Below are positions 35,672 to 44,683 of a stretch of DNA of 55,295 bases, one piece after another. The stretch comes from Bacillota bacterium. GTDB lineage: Bacteria; Bacillota; Clostridia; Oscillospirales; Acutalibacteraceae. The position numbers and the translations under genes were made by a program. The stretch is from positions 1 through 55,295 of the forward strand of contig JAKJCA010000012.1 of NCBI GenBank assembly GCA_022706685.1, written 5' to 3'. The notes below the pieces were generated by a model, which was not told where the DNA came from, did no database searches, and saw only the letters and a list, made by a program, of their open reading frames with translations. Numbering within the stretch: the stretch's first letter is position 1; every line of letters starts with the position of its first letter.

Positions 35672-38600
35672 TTATATTTTTTTCACCGATATGAACACTT
35701 TCGCGCCTGCGGCCTCGATTTCTTTCGAGAGGTCGCCTTCGATGGGGACGTTGATTTCAAGCCTGGCGGCAAGCAGTTCGGACGCGATATGCGCGCGGTT
35801 CTTTTCCAGCGCGCGGGTGATGCGTTCGTCGCCGCTCACGACGGAAGCCTCGATGCGCTGTTCGACGGAGTAGCCCGCTTCTTTGCGGAGGAGCTGGCAC
35901 TGCCGCACAATGTCGCGCACGGCGCCTTCTCCCCTGAGTTTCTCGTCAAGCGACACGTCCAGCGCGACGGTCATGCCCATCGCGCTTTCTGATAGCACGA
36001 TGCCGGTTTTTGTCACGGCGTTGCTGTTGAAAAGGCCGATGTCAAACGCTTCGTCGAAACCGGGCACCCGTACGGGACCGCCTGCCCGATACTGCGCCGC
36101 CATATCGGCCATCTGATCGCTGCCGGCCTGTTCCAGCGCCGCTTTGAAGCGGTTGACCTCGCCCTTGAGGACGGCGCCGGCGGCCTTGAAGTTGACCGAA
36201 AGGCGGATGTCCTCGAGGCTCGAAGTATCTTCCAGGTATTCGACACGCTTAACGTTGAGTTCGTCGAGGATATTCTTTTCAAAAACACGGATTTTCGCGG
36301 CCGCATCCGGGCTGCAGCAGACGGCCATCGAGCGCAGGGGTTGGCGGACTTTGAGCTGCTGCTCGTTGCGCAGGCGCATGGCGGCGGCGATCACATCGCG
36401 GGCCAGAGCGGTCTGCTCGATAATGCCGTCGTCCTCAAAGCCGGGCATCGGCTGCGGCCAGCCGCTCAGATGGACGGAAATCGCCGCGTCGGGCAGAACC
36501 TTGCGCGTAAGTTCCTGCCAAATCTTTTCGGTCATAAAGGGGATGACGGGCGCCATGGTTCTGACGCAGGCATCCAGCGCGAAGAACAGCACGCGGTAGG
36601 CAACGTCTTTGTCAGCCTCATCTTCCGCCTTCCAGAAACGGCGGCGGTTGGTCCTGATATACCAGTTGGATATATCGTCGACAAAGGTCTCAAACTCCCG
36701 GACCTGAAGGTAGGATTTATAGTCCTCGTAGCACGCCGTGGCTTTGGCGATGTAGTCGTTGGTCCGGATAACGAGCCAGCGGTCGACGGGTGTCAGGCTG
36801 AGGCCTTCCAGCGAGCGTGTGGCAAAGACCGGTTTGTCAATCGAAGCGTAGGTGTCGAAAAAGGTGTAAATATTCCAGACCGAAAGCAGTTTGCGGCGCG
36901 CCTCGTCGCCGAGGTTGAAACCGAAGCGCACATCCGCGCCGACCGGCGCGCCTGCGTACAGATAGCGGATGGTGTCGGCGCCGATTTTTTCCGCCGCCTC
37001 GTCGAAGCGGATCATGAAACCCGTTTTGGAAAAACGCGAGCCGTCCTCCGCGACGACGGAACTGTGCGAGAGGACCCGTTCGTAAGGCGCGCGGTCCTGA
37101 AGCACCACGCTCATAAACAGCATGGAATAAAACCAGAGGCGGACCTGCTCGCGCATTTCCGTCACCCACTCGGCCGGGTAGTTTTTGAGCCATTCCTCTT
37201 TGTCTTCGAAATAGCCGAGCGTCGTAAACGGCACGATGCCTGCGTCGAGCCAGACGTCGCCGATTTCGCTGATGCGGGAAACCTTTTCGCCGCAGCCGGG
37301 GCAGGTGATTTTAATTTCATCGATCCAGGGCCGGTGCAGTTCGCGCAGGGAATCGACGGCCTCGCCGCCGAGTTCCCTCAATTCCGCTTTTGAGCCGACG
37401 ACGGTCAACCTGCCGCATTTCGGGCAGGTGTAGAAAGGCAGCGGCATACCGTAGTAGCGTTTGCGTGAAATGTTCCAGTCACCCATATTGGTCAGCCAGT
37501 CGTTCATCCTCTTGCCGTTGGACTCCGGTTCCCATTTCACGGTGTCCGAAGCGCGGATCAGGCGCTCCTTGAGATCGGCCGTCGCGATGTACCAGGCGGG
37601 TACGAGGCGGAAGATGACTTCCGTCTTGCATCGCCAGCAAACGGGGTAACTGTGTTCATGCGGTTCCACTTTATATAATTTGCCGTCGTTTTTCAGCGTT
37701 TCAAACACCTCGGCGGCGATGTCGCGGCTGTTTTTGCCGGTGAGAAAACCGAAACCGTCGAGAAAGACCCCTTCGTCGTCGACCGGCATCACCTGAGGCA
37801 GGTTCAGGCGCAGCCCGAGCTCAAAATCCTCCACGCCGCAGCCGGGCGCGATATGGACCACGCCGACGCCTTCGGCGGCGTCGACATCCTCCCATGCGAC
37901 GATGCGGTGGTCGATGCCCCGCTGGGCCGGGAAATCCGGAAAACATGTTTCGTAGCCGATGCCTGTCAGTTCGGCGCCTTTGAAAACGCGGATGACTTCG
38001 CGTTTGTCTTCGCCGAGCAGTCGGATGGCGTTCCTTGCGAGAATCAGCCTGGCGCTGTCGCTTGCGACACTGACCTCTGCATAGTCGAGTTCGGGATGAA
38101 CGGCAAGGGCGACGTTGGAGGAAAGGGTCCACGGCGTTGTGGTCCAGACCAGGATGCGGTACTCCTGCTCGGGGTCGAACCCGTGCGACTGGGCGTCTGT
38201 CAGCGGGAGTTTAAAAAAAACGGAGTCATGGGTCATCATCCGGTAGGAGCCGGTCATCTCATGTTCGGAAAGCGACGTCCCGCAGCGCGGGCACCAGGGC
38301 ATAGGCCTGTACTCGCGGCGCAGCCAGCCGTTTTCGCTGCAGGTTTTCAGAAAATGCCAGATGCCCTCGATGTTCCCGTCGGAGTTGGTGAAATAGGAAT
38401 GGTCCCAGTCCATCCACTGCCCGAGGCGCTTGGATTGTTCGGTGATGATGGAGGAAAACTTCGCCACGCGCTCGAGGCATTTGAGGGTGAAACGGTCCAT
38501 TCCGTAGTCTTCGATATCGCGCTTGCAGGCAAAACCGAGTTCCTTTTCGACCTCGACCTCAACCCAGAGCCCCTGCGCGTCGAAACCGTTCTGGTAACGG

Positions 38601-38830
38601 CAGTCGTAACCTTGCATGGCTTTGTAGCGGATGAAAATATCTTTCAGGCTGCGGCCCCATGCGTGGTGGATGCCCATGGGATTGTTCGCGGTAATCGGCC
38701 CGTCGAGAAAACGGAACCGTTTATTGCCGCTGTTTTGTCTGCGCAGTTTGCCGAAGCAGTCGTTCTCTTCCCAGAACCGCATGATTTCATGCTCGGTTTC
38801 GACAAACGCGTTCTTGCCGCTCTGCGCCAT
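35672..38830 (-). CDS. ileS: Isoleucyl-tRNA synthetase with GIHH in place of HIGH
   Basis: This 1052-residue enzyme charges tRNA-Ile and edits mischarged valine. The N-terminal block DGPITANNPMGIHHAWGR places the signature motif at residues 53-56 as GIHH rather than HxGH. The second signature around residue 600 reads SRFSKTG in place of KMSKS. The editing domain (WTTTPWTLSSNVALAVHPE), zinc-type CPRCG/CPKCGR/CPGCG pairs and an anticodon-binding domain are all present. The sequence belongs to the IleRS2 type. An IleRS2 subgroup with GxHH has been reported as extremely mupirocin-resistant. The ATG at 38830 has GGAGG 6 nt upstream. The promoter lies about 35 nt upstream, leaving no room for a T-box leader. 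Confidence 0.97.
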   Translation of the reverse strand: MAQSGKNAFVETEHEIMRFWEENDCFGKLRRQNSGNKRFRFLDGPITANNPMGIHHAWGRSLKDIFIRYKAMQGYDCRYQNGFDAQGLWVEVEVEKELGFACKRDIEDYGMDRFTLKCLERVAKFSSIITEQSKRLGQWMDWDHSYFTNSDGNIEGIWHFLKTCSENGWLRREYRPMPWCPRCGTSLSEHEMTGSYRMMTHDSVFFKLPLTDAQSHGFDPEQEYRILVWTTTPWTLSSNVALAVHPELDYAEVSVASDSARLILARNAIRLLGEDKREVIRVFKGAELTGIGYETCFPDFPAQRGIDHRIVAWEDVDAAEGVGVVHIAPGCGVEDFELGLRLNLPQVMPVDDEGVFLDGFGFLTGKNSRDIAAEVFETLKNDGKLYKVEPHEHSYPVCWRCKTEVIFRLVPAWYIATADLKERLIRASDTVKWEPESNGKRMNDWLTNMGDWNISRKRYYGMPLPFYTCPKCGRLTVVGSKAELRELGGEAVDSLRELHRPWIDEIKITCPGCGEKVSRISEIGDVWLDAGIVPFTTLGYFEDKEEWLKNYPAEWVTEMREQVRLWFYSMLFMSVVLQDRAPYERVLSHSSVVAEDGSRFSKTGFMIRFDEAAEKIGADTIRYLYAGAPVGADVRFGFNLGDEARRKLLSVWNIYTFFDTYASIDKPVFATRSLEGLSLTPVDRWLVIRTNDYIAKATACYEDYKSYLQVREFETFVDDISNWYIRTNRRRFWKAEDEADKDVAYRVLFFALDACVRTMAPVIPFMTEKIWQELTRKVLPDAAISVHLSGWPQPMPGFEDDGIIEQTALARDVIAAAMRLRNEQQLKVRQPLRSMAVCCSPDAAAKIRVFEKNILDELNVKRVEYLEDTSSLEDIRLSVNFKAAGAVLKGEVNRFKAALEQAGSDQMADMAAQYRAGGPVRVPGFDEAFDIGLFNSNAVTKTGIVLSESAMGMTVALDVSLDEKLRGEGAVRDIVRQCQLLRKEAGYSVEQRIEASVVSGDERITRALEKNRAHIASELLAARLEINVPIEGDLSKEIEAAGAKVFISVKKI

Positions 38831-38865
38831 GTTCAACCTCCGGTATGTATCTCAATAATGTTACT

Positions 38866-38893
38866 ATTATACACGCTATCGCCCACATTTCAA
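38866..38893 (-). promoter_or_regulatory. Promoter of ileS
   Basis: On the minus strand, TTGAAA (38893-38888), a 16-nt spacer and a consensus TATAAT (38871-38866). The predicted leader is about 30 nt. Confidence 0.65.
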
Positions 38894-39019
38894 GCATTTT
38901 CGCCGTCCGGCAGGGCTCCTTCGCCCCCGGCGCGGACAGCGCGCGCTGTTGCCAAACACATTGCCGCGTGCTACCATAACATCAACCGACAAACCGTGTT
39001 TTTTCCGTAGCAGGCCCCT

Positions 39020-39583
39020 ATGACCAGAAAGAAATTCAAAGAGTATTATCAAAAGAAGACCCTGCCCGGCGCGGACGGCCCGGCGGGAAGGGTTGTCTAT
39101 GAATATACCGGCGAATACTACCTGCTGGGCACCGCGCGCGGCTCGCTGAAAAAGCAGAAAATCCTACTGGCGGTTTCTGCCGCGGGCGCTTTTACGCTGT
39201 ACGCCTGCGCCGGTTTTATCAATGCGCAGGGACTGCGGGTTTTTTATATCCTGCTTCCCTTTGTGGCCGCTTTTCTGCCGGGCGCGCTGCTGCTCATCGG
39301 CGCCATGCGTCTGCTGCTAACCCGGAAAAGCAAGCTGACGATTTTTGACGTTTCGGAAATGCACACGCGCACGCGCAGAAGCGCCGCTGCCGCAGCCGTT
39401 CTGTGCGCGGCTGCCTGCGCGGGTGAAATTGCCCTGCTTGTGCTGAAACGGCGTGATATGGCGGGCAGGGCTGACCTGTATGTGCTCGCCTTATGCTTCT
39501 CGGCGGCAATCCTCTTTTTTTTCGCCTGGAAAACGGCACGCACCTTCTCCTGCCGCCTTATCCCCGGAACGCCCGCGCCTTGA
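39020..39583 (+). CDS. Predicted integral membrane protein, unknown family
   Basis: This 187-residue protein has a charged N-terminal stretch (about 45 residues) and four hydrophobic helices: around 46-66 (ILLAVSAAGAFTLYACAGF), 72-96, 120-140 and 152-170. I recognise no family or catalytic motif. The ribosome site is weak (AGCAGG 5 nt before the ATG). It is divergent from ileS and about 110 nt upstream of the Opp operon promoter, so it is probably separate from both. Confidence 0.65.
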   Translation: MTRKKFKEYYQKKTLPGADGPAGRVVYEYTGEYYLLGTARGSLKKQKILLAVSAAGAFTLYACAGFINAQGLRVFYILLPFVAAFLPGALLLIGAMRLLLTRKSKLTIFDVSEMHTRTRRSAAAAAVLCAAACAGEIALLVLKRRDMAGRADLYVLALCFSAAILFFFAWKTARTFSCRLIPGTPAP

Positions 39584-39611
39584 AGCGCGTTTCCCGGTTT
39601 CGCCCCGTCGC

Positions 39612-39640
39612 TTGACTTTTAATGTATCAAATGCTATTAA
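39612..39640 (+). promoter_or_regulatory. Promoter of the Opp operon
   Basis: TTGACT (39612-39617), a 17-nt spacer and TATTAA (39635-39640) with preceding TGC (extended -10). A 10-bp palindrome, CTATTAATAG (39634-39643), covers the -10 box and could be an operator. Confidence 0.65.
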
Positions 39641-39691
39641 TAGATAGAAACTATTATAAAGTTTCGAAATTTATCGGAGGAGGATTTCAGC

Positions 39692-41989
39692 ATGCGAAGA
39701 AAAACCGTCAAGAGGCTCATTGCCGTCCTGAGCATATTGGCTCTGCTGGCAACGGTAACAGCCTGCGCAAAACTCACGCAGAACACGCAAACCCCGCTTG
39801 TCGTAGGCTATTCCGAGTTTTCGGAGAAGTTCAGCCCGTTTTTCGCGAACACTGCTTATGACCAGGACGTCGCATCGATGACCCAGGTATCCCTGATGAC
39901 CACCGACAGGGTCGGCGGCATTATATACAACGCCATCGAAGGCGAAACGGTTCCCTACAACGGGACCGACTACACCTACACGGGCATCAGCAACATCAAG
40001 GTAGACATCAAAAAAGATGCGGCGGGCGAACCCGAATCGACCGTCTACACCATCGACATCCGCGACGACGTTAAGTTCAGCAACGGTGAAAAACTGACCG
40101 CGGACGACATCATCTTCTGCTACTATGTGCTTTGCGACCCCTCCTATACGGGTTCTTCCACAATCTATTCCACTCCGATTGTCGGACTGAAAAACTACCA
40201 CTACAACAGTTCTCTCGCCGAGGAAACCACGCCCGACAAAGAACTGGCCAATCCTTCCGAAGCGACAAAAGCCGAGTTCAAAAAACAGCTTGTCGAGCCG
40301 CTGCTGACCAGTGAATTCGACTGGGTCAAAGGAATTTACAAAGACGGAACGATCGCGACCGACTGGGGTGTCGATACCAAAGCGTATCCGGAACCCAAAG
40401 ACGGTTTCTATCTGTTCTACGGCACTGCGGAAAACTACTCCACCAAAGGCAAGGATGACAAAACGGTTTTGGCCGATGTCATCGCCGAGTACGGTTCCGA
40501 CTACAAAGCCCTCGCGGCCGCTTACGGAGACCCTGCGTACTTTGACGCCCAGGCTGCGGACATCGCCCTGAAACAGGTTCTGGCTACGGCGGGCGGGGAA
40601 AAAGTCGCCAATATCGAAGGCATCAAAAAGATCAGCGCCACGCAGGTTCAGGTAACCACCAAGGGATATGACGCCTCCGCCATTTACACCATCTGCGGCA
40701 TCCAGGTCGCTCCGCTGAGCTATTACGGCGACAAGGCCGCTTATGACTATGCCAATAACAAATTCGGTTTCACCAGGGGCGACCTCAAGATCGTCGAGGA
40801 GAAAACCACGAAACCTCTCGGCGCAGGCCCGTACAAGTTCATTAAGTTTGAGAACAAAGTGGTCTATTTCGAATCCAACGACGACTACTACAAGGGCACG
40901 CCGAAAACCAAATACATCCAGTTCAAGGAGACGGCAGACGCCGACAAGATTTCCGGCGTCGGCACCGGCACCATCGACGTCACCGATCCCAGCGGCAGCA
41001 AAGACGCTTTCAAGGAAATTGCGGATTATAACTCCAATAAAAAACTCACCGGCGACAAACTGACGACCAGCCTGGTCGACAACCTCGGTTACGGCTACAT
41101 CGGCATCAACGCCGACACGGTCAGCGTCGGCGGCAATTCCTCCTCGACCGCCAGCAAAGACCTGCGGAAGGCTTTTGCGACGATGTTCGCGGCCTACCGC
41201 GCGTCCGCCATCGAGAGCTACTACGGCGAGGCGGCCTCGATTATCAACTACCCGATTTCGAGCACCTCCTGGGCTGCTCCGCAGAAATCCGACGACGGAT
41301 ATCAAGTCGCCTATTCCAAGGCTGTCGACGGTTCCGACATTTATAAAGCCAACATGACCGACGAACAGAAAATGGCAGCCGCGCTCGAGGCCGCAAAAGG
41401 CTACTTCAAGGCGGCGGGCTATACCTTCGACGAAGCAAGCGGCAAGTTCACCAAAGCCCCGGCAGGCGCCAAGCTCGCCTATGAAATCATCATTCCGGGC
41501 AACGGCACCGGCGACCATCCGAACTTCGCCATTCTCACCAACGTCAAGAAGGCGCTGTCGACCATCGGCATCACCCTCAACATCAACGACCCGACGGATA
41601 CCAACATCCTTTGGGACAAGCTCGACGCCGGCACGCAGGAGATGTGGACGGCTGCCTGGGGCGCGACGATCGACCCGGATATGTACCAGATCTACCACAG
41701 TTCCAATATCGTCCCCAACGGCACGGGCGACAACCACTACCACATCAAAGACGCCGCGCTTGACAAAGCCATCATGGATGCCAGAAAGAGCGATGACAGG
41801 GCTTACCGGAAACAGACTTACAAAGCCTGCCTTGACATCATCCTTGACTGGGCCGTTGAAATCCCGATCTACCAGAGGCAAAACTGCATCCTCTTCAGCA
41901 CAGAAAGGGTCAAGATGAGCACGGTAACGCCGGACATCACCACCTACTGGGGCTGGATGAGCGAAATCGAAAAAATCGATATGAACTGA
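39692..41989 (+). CDS. oppA: ABC-transporter oligopeptide-binding lipoprotein (family 5)
   Basis: This 765-residue protein has a lipoprotein signal with lipobox VTAC (Cys25). Family 5 binding-protein hallmarks are VYTIDIRDDVKFSNGEKLTADDIIF, the GAGPYKFIKFE block, and the late region RKQTYKACLDIILDWAVEIPIYQRQNC. It is longer than the usual 520-600 residues. The extra length lies between about residues 160 and 300, where residues rich in Lys, Asp and Thr link the two halves. It captures peptides outside the membrane for the permease pair encoded next. GGAGGAGG lies 8 nt before the ATG. Confidence 0.93.
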   Translation: MRRKTVKRLIAVLSILALLATVTACAKLTQNTQTPLVVGYSEFSEKFSPFFANTAYDQDVASMTQVSLMTTDRVGGIIYNAIEGETVPYNGTDYTYTGISNIKVDIKKDAAGEPESTVYTIDIRDDVKFSNGEKLTADDIIFCYYVLCDPSYTGSSTIYSTPIVGLKNYHYNSSLAEETTPDKELANPSEATKAEFKKQLVEPLLTSEFDWVKGIYKDGTIATDWGVDTKAYPEPKDGFYLFYGTAENYSTKGKDDKTVLADVIAEYGSDYKALAAAYGDPAYFDAQAADIALKQVLATAGGEKVANIEGIKKISATQVQVTTKGYDASAIYTICGIQVAPLSYYGDKAAYDYANNKFGFTRGDLKIVEEKTTKPLGAGPYKFIKFENKVVYFESNDDYYKGTPKTKYIQFKETADADKISGVGTGTIDVTDPSGSKDAFKEIADYNSNKKLTGDKLTTSLVDNLGYGYIGINADTVSVGGNSSSTASKDLRKAFATMFAAYRASAIESYYGEAASIINYPISSTSWAAPQKSDDGYQVAYSKAVDGSDIYKANMTDEQKMAAALEAAKGYFKAAGYTFDEASGKFTKAPAGAKLAYEIIIPGNGTGDHPNFAILTNVKKALSTIGITLNINDPTDTNILWDKLDAGTQEMWTAAWGATIDPDMYQIYHSSNIVPNGTGDNHYHIKDAALDKAIMDARKSDDRAYRKQTYKACLDIILDWAVEIPIYQRQNCILFSTERVKMSTVTPDITTYWGWMSEIEKIDMN

Positions 41990-42005
41990 TTCATGGCATC
42001 GCACG

Positions 42006-42033
42006 GGCCCGCCATTGAAAACGATGGCGGGCC
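42006..42033 (+). other. Intercistronic hairpin between oppA and oppB
   Basis: A 10-bp perfect stem, GGCCCGCCAT with ATGGCGGGCC, has an 8-nt loop and is followed by TGATTTAT with no proper U-run. It is more likely a 3'-end stabiliser or a leaky attenuator that keeps oppA mRNA above the rest than a full terminator. Confidence 0.55.
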
Positions 42034-42115
42034 TGATTTATAAAGCAAGGCGCACCCTGTCAACCTTCCGTTTCCCCAAGGCAGCCGGCGCAGCCTCAGG
42101 CGAAGAAGGAAATAT

Positions 42116-43102
42116 ATGCGGAACTATATCATCAAAAGACTCCTGCTCAATATCGTCATCCTGTTTTTTGTGGCGCTGGTCATATACACCATATTGCGTC
42201 TGATACCCACTTCTTACATCGAAAACCTTGCCAGAGAAAAAGCGTCGCTGCCGGGCGGCAAATCCTATAAGGAATGGCTCGAGCAGCTCAACGTTCTCTA
42301 CGGCATGAACATAGGCATCTTCCGCGGCTTTATCCAGTGGCTCGGCTCGGCCGTCAGAGGCAACTTCGGCGATTCCTGGTACTACAACGTGCCGGTCACG
42401 CAGAAGTTCGCCACGGTGATATGGAACTCGTTTTTCCTTGCGCTGGTGGCGCTCTTTCTGGAGGTCTTCATCGCGATTCCGCTGGGCATCCTCGCGGCAA
42501 GGAAACAGTACAGCAAGACCGACTATGCGGTGACCGTCTTCGCGCTCATCGGCATATCGCTGCCGACGTTTTATATCGCAACGCTGCTGAAGCTCGTCTT
42601 CTCCATCAAGCTCGGCTGGCTGGACCTGTACGGTACGGTGGGGCGGTTCTATGACCAGTTATCACCCGCCGGCCAGTTTTTGGATATGGCGAAACATTAC
42701 ATCCTGCCTGTCATCACGCTGACGATTGTCAGCGTCGGCAGCCTGATGCGTTATTCGAGGACCAACATGCTCGAGGTCCTCAATTCAGACTTTATCCGGA
42801 CGGCCCGCGCCAAAGGCCTTCCAGAGCGGAAGGTCATCAACAAACACGCTTTCCGCAATACGCTCATCCCGATTGTGACCATCGTCGGCGGTATGCTGCC
42901 GGGGCTTTTCGGCGGCGCGATGATCACGGAAACGCTGTTTCAGATCGAGGGAATCGGCTACACCTCGTATCGGGCCATGGTTTCGGGGGATATCCCCTTT
43001 TCGATGTTTTATATGATCTTCATCGCTTTCCTCACCCTGGTAGGAACACTGATTGCCGATATTCTGTACGCGGTGGTCGACCCCCGCGTCCGGGTCAGTT
43101 GA
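42116..43102 (+). CDS. oppB: Oligopeptide ABC-transporter permease, OppB type
   Basis: This 328-residue protein has six hydrophobic helices. The N-terminal helix (IIKRLLLNIVILFFVALVIY) and the following periplasmic loop with YGMNIGIFRGFIQWLGSAVRGNFGDSW are typical for the DppB/OppB group. The cytoplasmic EAA-type loop is RTARAKGLPERKVINKHAFRNTL, quoted in part as AKGLPERKV. It forms half of the membrane channel together with the next gene. AAGGAA lies 5 nt before the ATG. A hairpin separates it from oppA. Confidence 0.94.
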   Translation: MRNYIIKRLLLNIVILFFVALVIYTILRLIPTSYIENLAREKASLPGGKSYKEWLEQLNVLYGMNIGIFRGFIQWLGSAVRGNFGDSWYYNVPVTQKFATVIWNSFFLALVALFLEVFIAIPLGILAARKQYSKTDYAVTVFALIGISLPTFYIATLLKLVFSIKLGWLDLYGTVGRFYDQLSPAGQFLDMAKHYILPVITLTIVSVGSLMRYSRTNMLEVLNSDFIRTARAKGLPERKVINKHAFRNTLIPIVTIVGGMLPGLFGGAMITETLFQIEGIGYTSYRAMVSGDIPFSMFYMIFIAFLTLVGTLIADILYAVVDPRVRVS

Positions 43103-43114
43103 GGAGGCGAGCGA

Positions 43115-44677
43115 ATGAAGAACGATTTGTTTGAGCCGGATGTCATCGCCGGCGACGAAATAGCGCTCGACAGCGAACAGCGCATCAAGGTTCTGTCCCC
43201 TTCGCTGCTGGTCGCAAAACGCTTTTTCAGAAACAGGCTGGCGATCGCCGGCCTGGTTATCATCAGCGCCATGTTCCTGTTTTCTTTCGTCGGGGGCTGG
43301 GTTTCCCCTTACGGGGAAGACCAGGTATTCATGGGCTACGATGTCATGTCGAAAGACTATGCCGGTGTGACGGTCAATAAAGAGTACCGTTATGTGGAAA
43401 AGCAGGAGGGCGCGATGCCCTCCCTGCTCAGGGCCAATTTCATCCTCGCGCTCAACAGCGGCAAAACGCAGTTCGAAAGCAACGGCCTGGTTTACGACAT
43501 TGTCGGCGAGGGGGAAGAATTCTACACCGTCAAGCAAAACGGCCGGGAACTGGCCCTGGTTTCAAAAAAGATATTCGACGCCAAAAGCGCCGGCACCGTA
43601 TTCACCTATGAGTTCAGATACCTTGCCGAAAAGGCGATGCAGCCGGGCGCAGATACGCAGTTTGAATACCGGGGCAAGACTTTCTCCGTCGAGGCGGACG
43701 AGGGCTCCACAAGTATCTACACGGTCGACGGGGCGCAAAAAAGCCTGTACGCCATCGTTTCCGATTTTATCGTCAACCCCGTTTCCGATGACGTTTTTCT
43801 GAGCCTTGAATTCAAAGCCGCCATCCAGAACGCCGTCAACAATAAAAAAGATACCTTCGTTTTTACCGACGCGAAAGGCCGGCAGCAGGAGTACACAATC
43901 CTTCGAAAAGACTTTCAGTTTTTCGTCAAAAAGCAAACCTCCACGCGCCTGATTCAAATCTACGAAGGCCCAGGCAAAAAGCACCTGCTGGGTACGGACG
44001 CCAACGGAATGGATTTGATGACGCGTCTGATGTACGGCGGCAGAATCTCGCTGATCATCGGCTTCATCGTCATCCTGCTGGAAAACACCATCGGCGTCAT
44101 CCTCGGCGGCCTCTCAGGCTACTTCGGGAAGTGGCTTGACAACCTGCTGATGCGCCTGGTGGATATTTTCAACTGTATCCCGCACCTGCCGCTGCTGATT
44201 ATTATCGGCGCGGTGATGGATTCGATGCATGTCAACCCGAAAACAAGAATATACTATCTGATGTTCATCCTCGGTTTCCTCTACTGGCCGGGCACGGCAA
44301 GGATGGTCCGGGGACAGATCCTGTCCCTGCGCGAAAGGGAGTTTATGACCGCGACGGAAGCCGCCGGGCTGACCGTTTCCAGGCGTATTTTCAAACACCT
44401 GGTCCCCAACGTCATCCCGCAGCTGATTGTGCTGGCCACCATGGGACTCGGCGATATCATTTTAATGGAATCGACCCTGAGTTTCCTGGGCTTGGGCGTC
44501 AAGTTCCCGTACGCATCCTGGGGCAATATCATCAGCGCGGTCAGCAACGTCTACGTTATGACCAATTACTGGTTTGTATGGATACCCGCCGGCATGCTGA
44601 TCCTGCTGACGGTTCTCGGCTTCAACTTCATCGGAGACGGCCTGCGCGACGCCTTCGACCCGAAGATGAAGAGGTAG
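43115..44677 (+). CDS. oppC: Oligopeptide ABC-transporter permease, OppC type, with about 200-residue extracytoplasmic insertion
   Basis: This 520-residue protein is far longer than normal OppC (about 290-310). The first helix (AIAGLVIISAMFLFSFVGG) ends at residue 67. From about residue 75 to 285 there is an insertion before the usual LLGTDANGMDLMTRLMYGGR segment; the core then continues with the EAA-type loop REREFMTATEAAGL. The insertion holds two clear units of about 30 residues and a weaker third, beginning FESNGLVYDI, FEYRGKTFSV and FTDAKGRQQEY, each mainly beta in character. By topology it lies outside the membrane, beside the binding protein. GGAGG lies 7 nt before the ATG, 12 nt after oppB. 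Confidence 0.93.
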   Translation: MKNDLFEPDVIAGDEIALDSEQRIKVLSPSLLVAKRFFRNRLAIAGLVIISAMFLFSFVGGWVSPYGEDQVFMGYDVMSKDYAGVTVNKEYRYVEKQEGAMPSLLRANFILALNSGKTQFESNGLVYDIVGEGEEFYTVKQNGRELALVSKKIFDAKSAGTVFTYEFRYLAEKAMQPGADTQFEYRGKTFSVEADEGSTSIYTVDGAQKSLYAIVSDFIVNPVSDDVFLSLEFKAAIQNAVNNKKDTFVFTDAKGRQQEYTILRKDFQFFVKKQTSTRLIQIYEGPGKKHLLGTDANGMDLMTRLMYGGRISLIIGFIVILLENTIGVILGGLSGYFGKWLDNLLMRLVDIFNCIPHLPLLIIIGAVMDSMHVNPKTRIYYLMFILGFLYWPGTARMVRGQILSLREREFMTATEAAGLTVSRRIFKHLVPNVIPQLIVLATMGLGDIILMESTLSFLGLGVKFPYASWGNIISAVSNVYVMTNYWFVWIPAGMLILLTVLGFNFIGDGLRDAFDPKMKR

Positions 44678-44683
44678 GTGGAT

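Noticed and set aside
39671..42004. 777-codon open frame antisense to oppA
   Set aside because: It mirrors the whole of oppA, is rich in Val, Gly, Asp and Arg as expected from antisense of GC-biased codons, has no ribosome site and no family motif.
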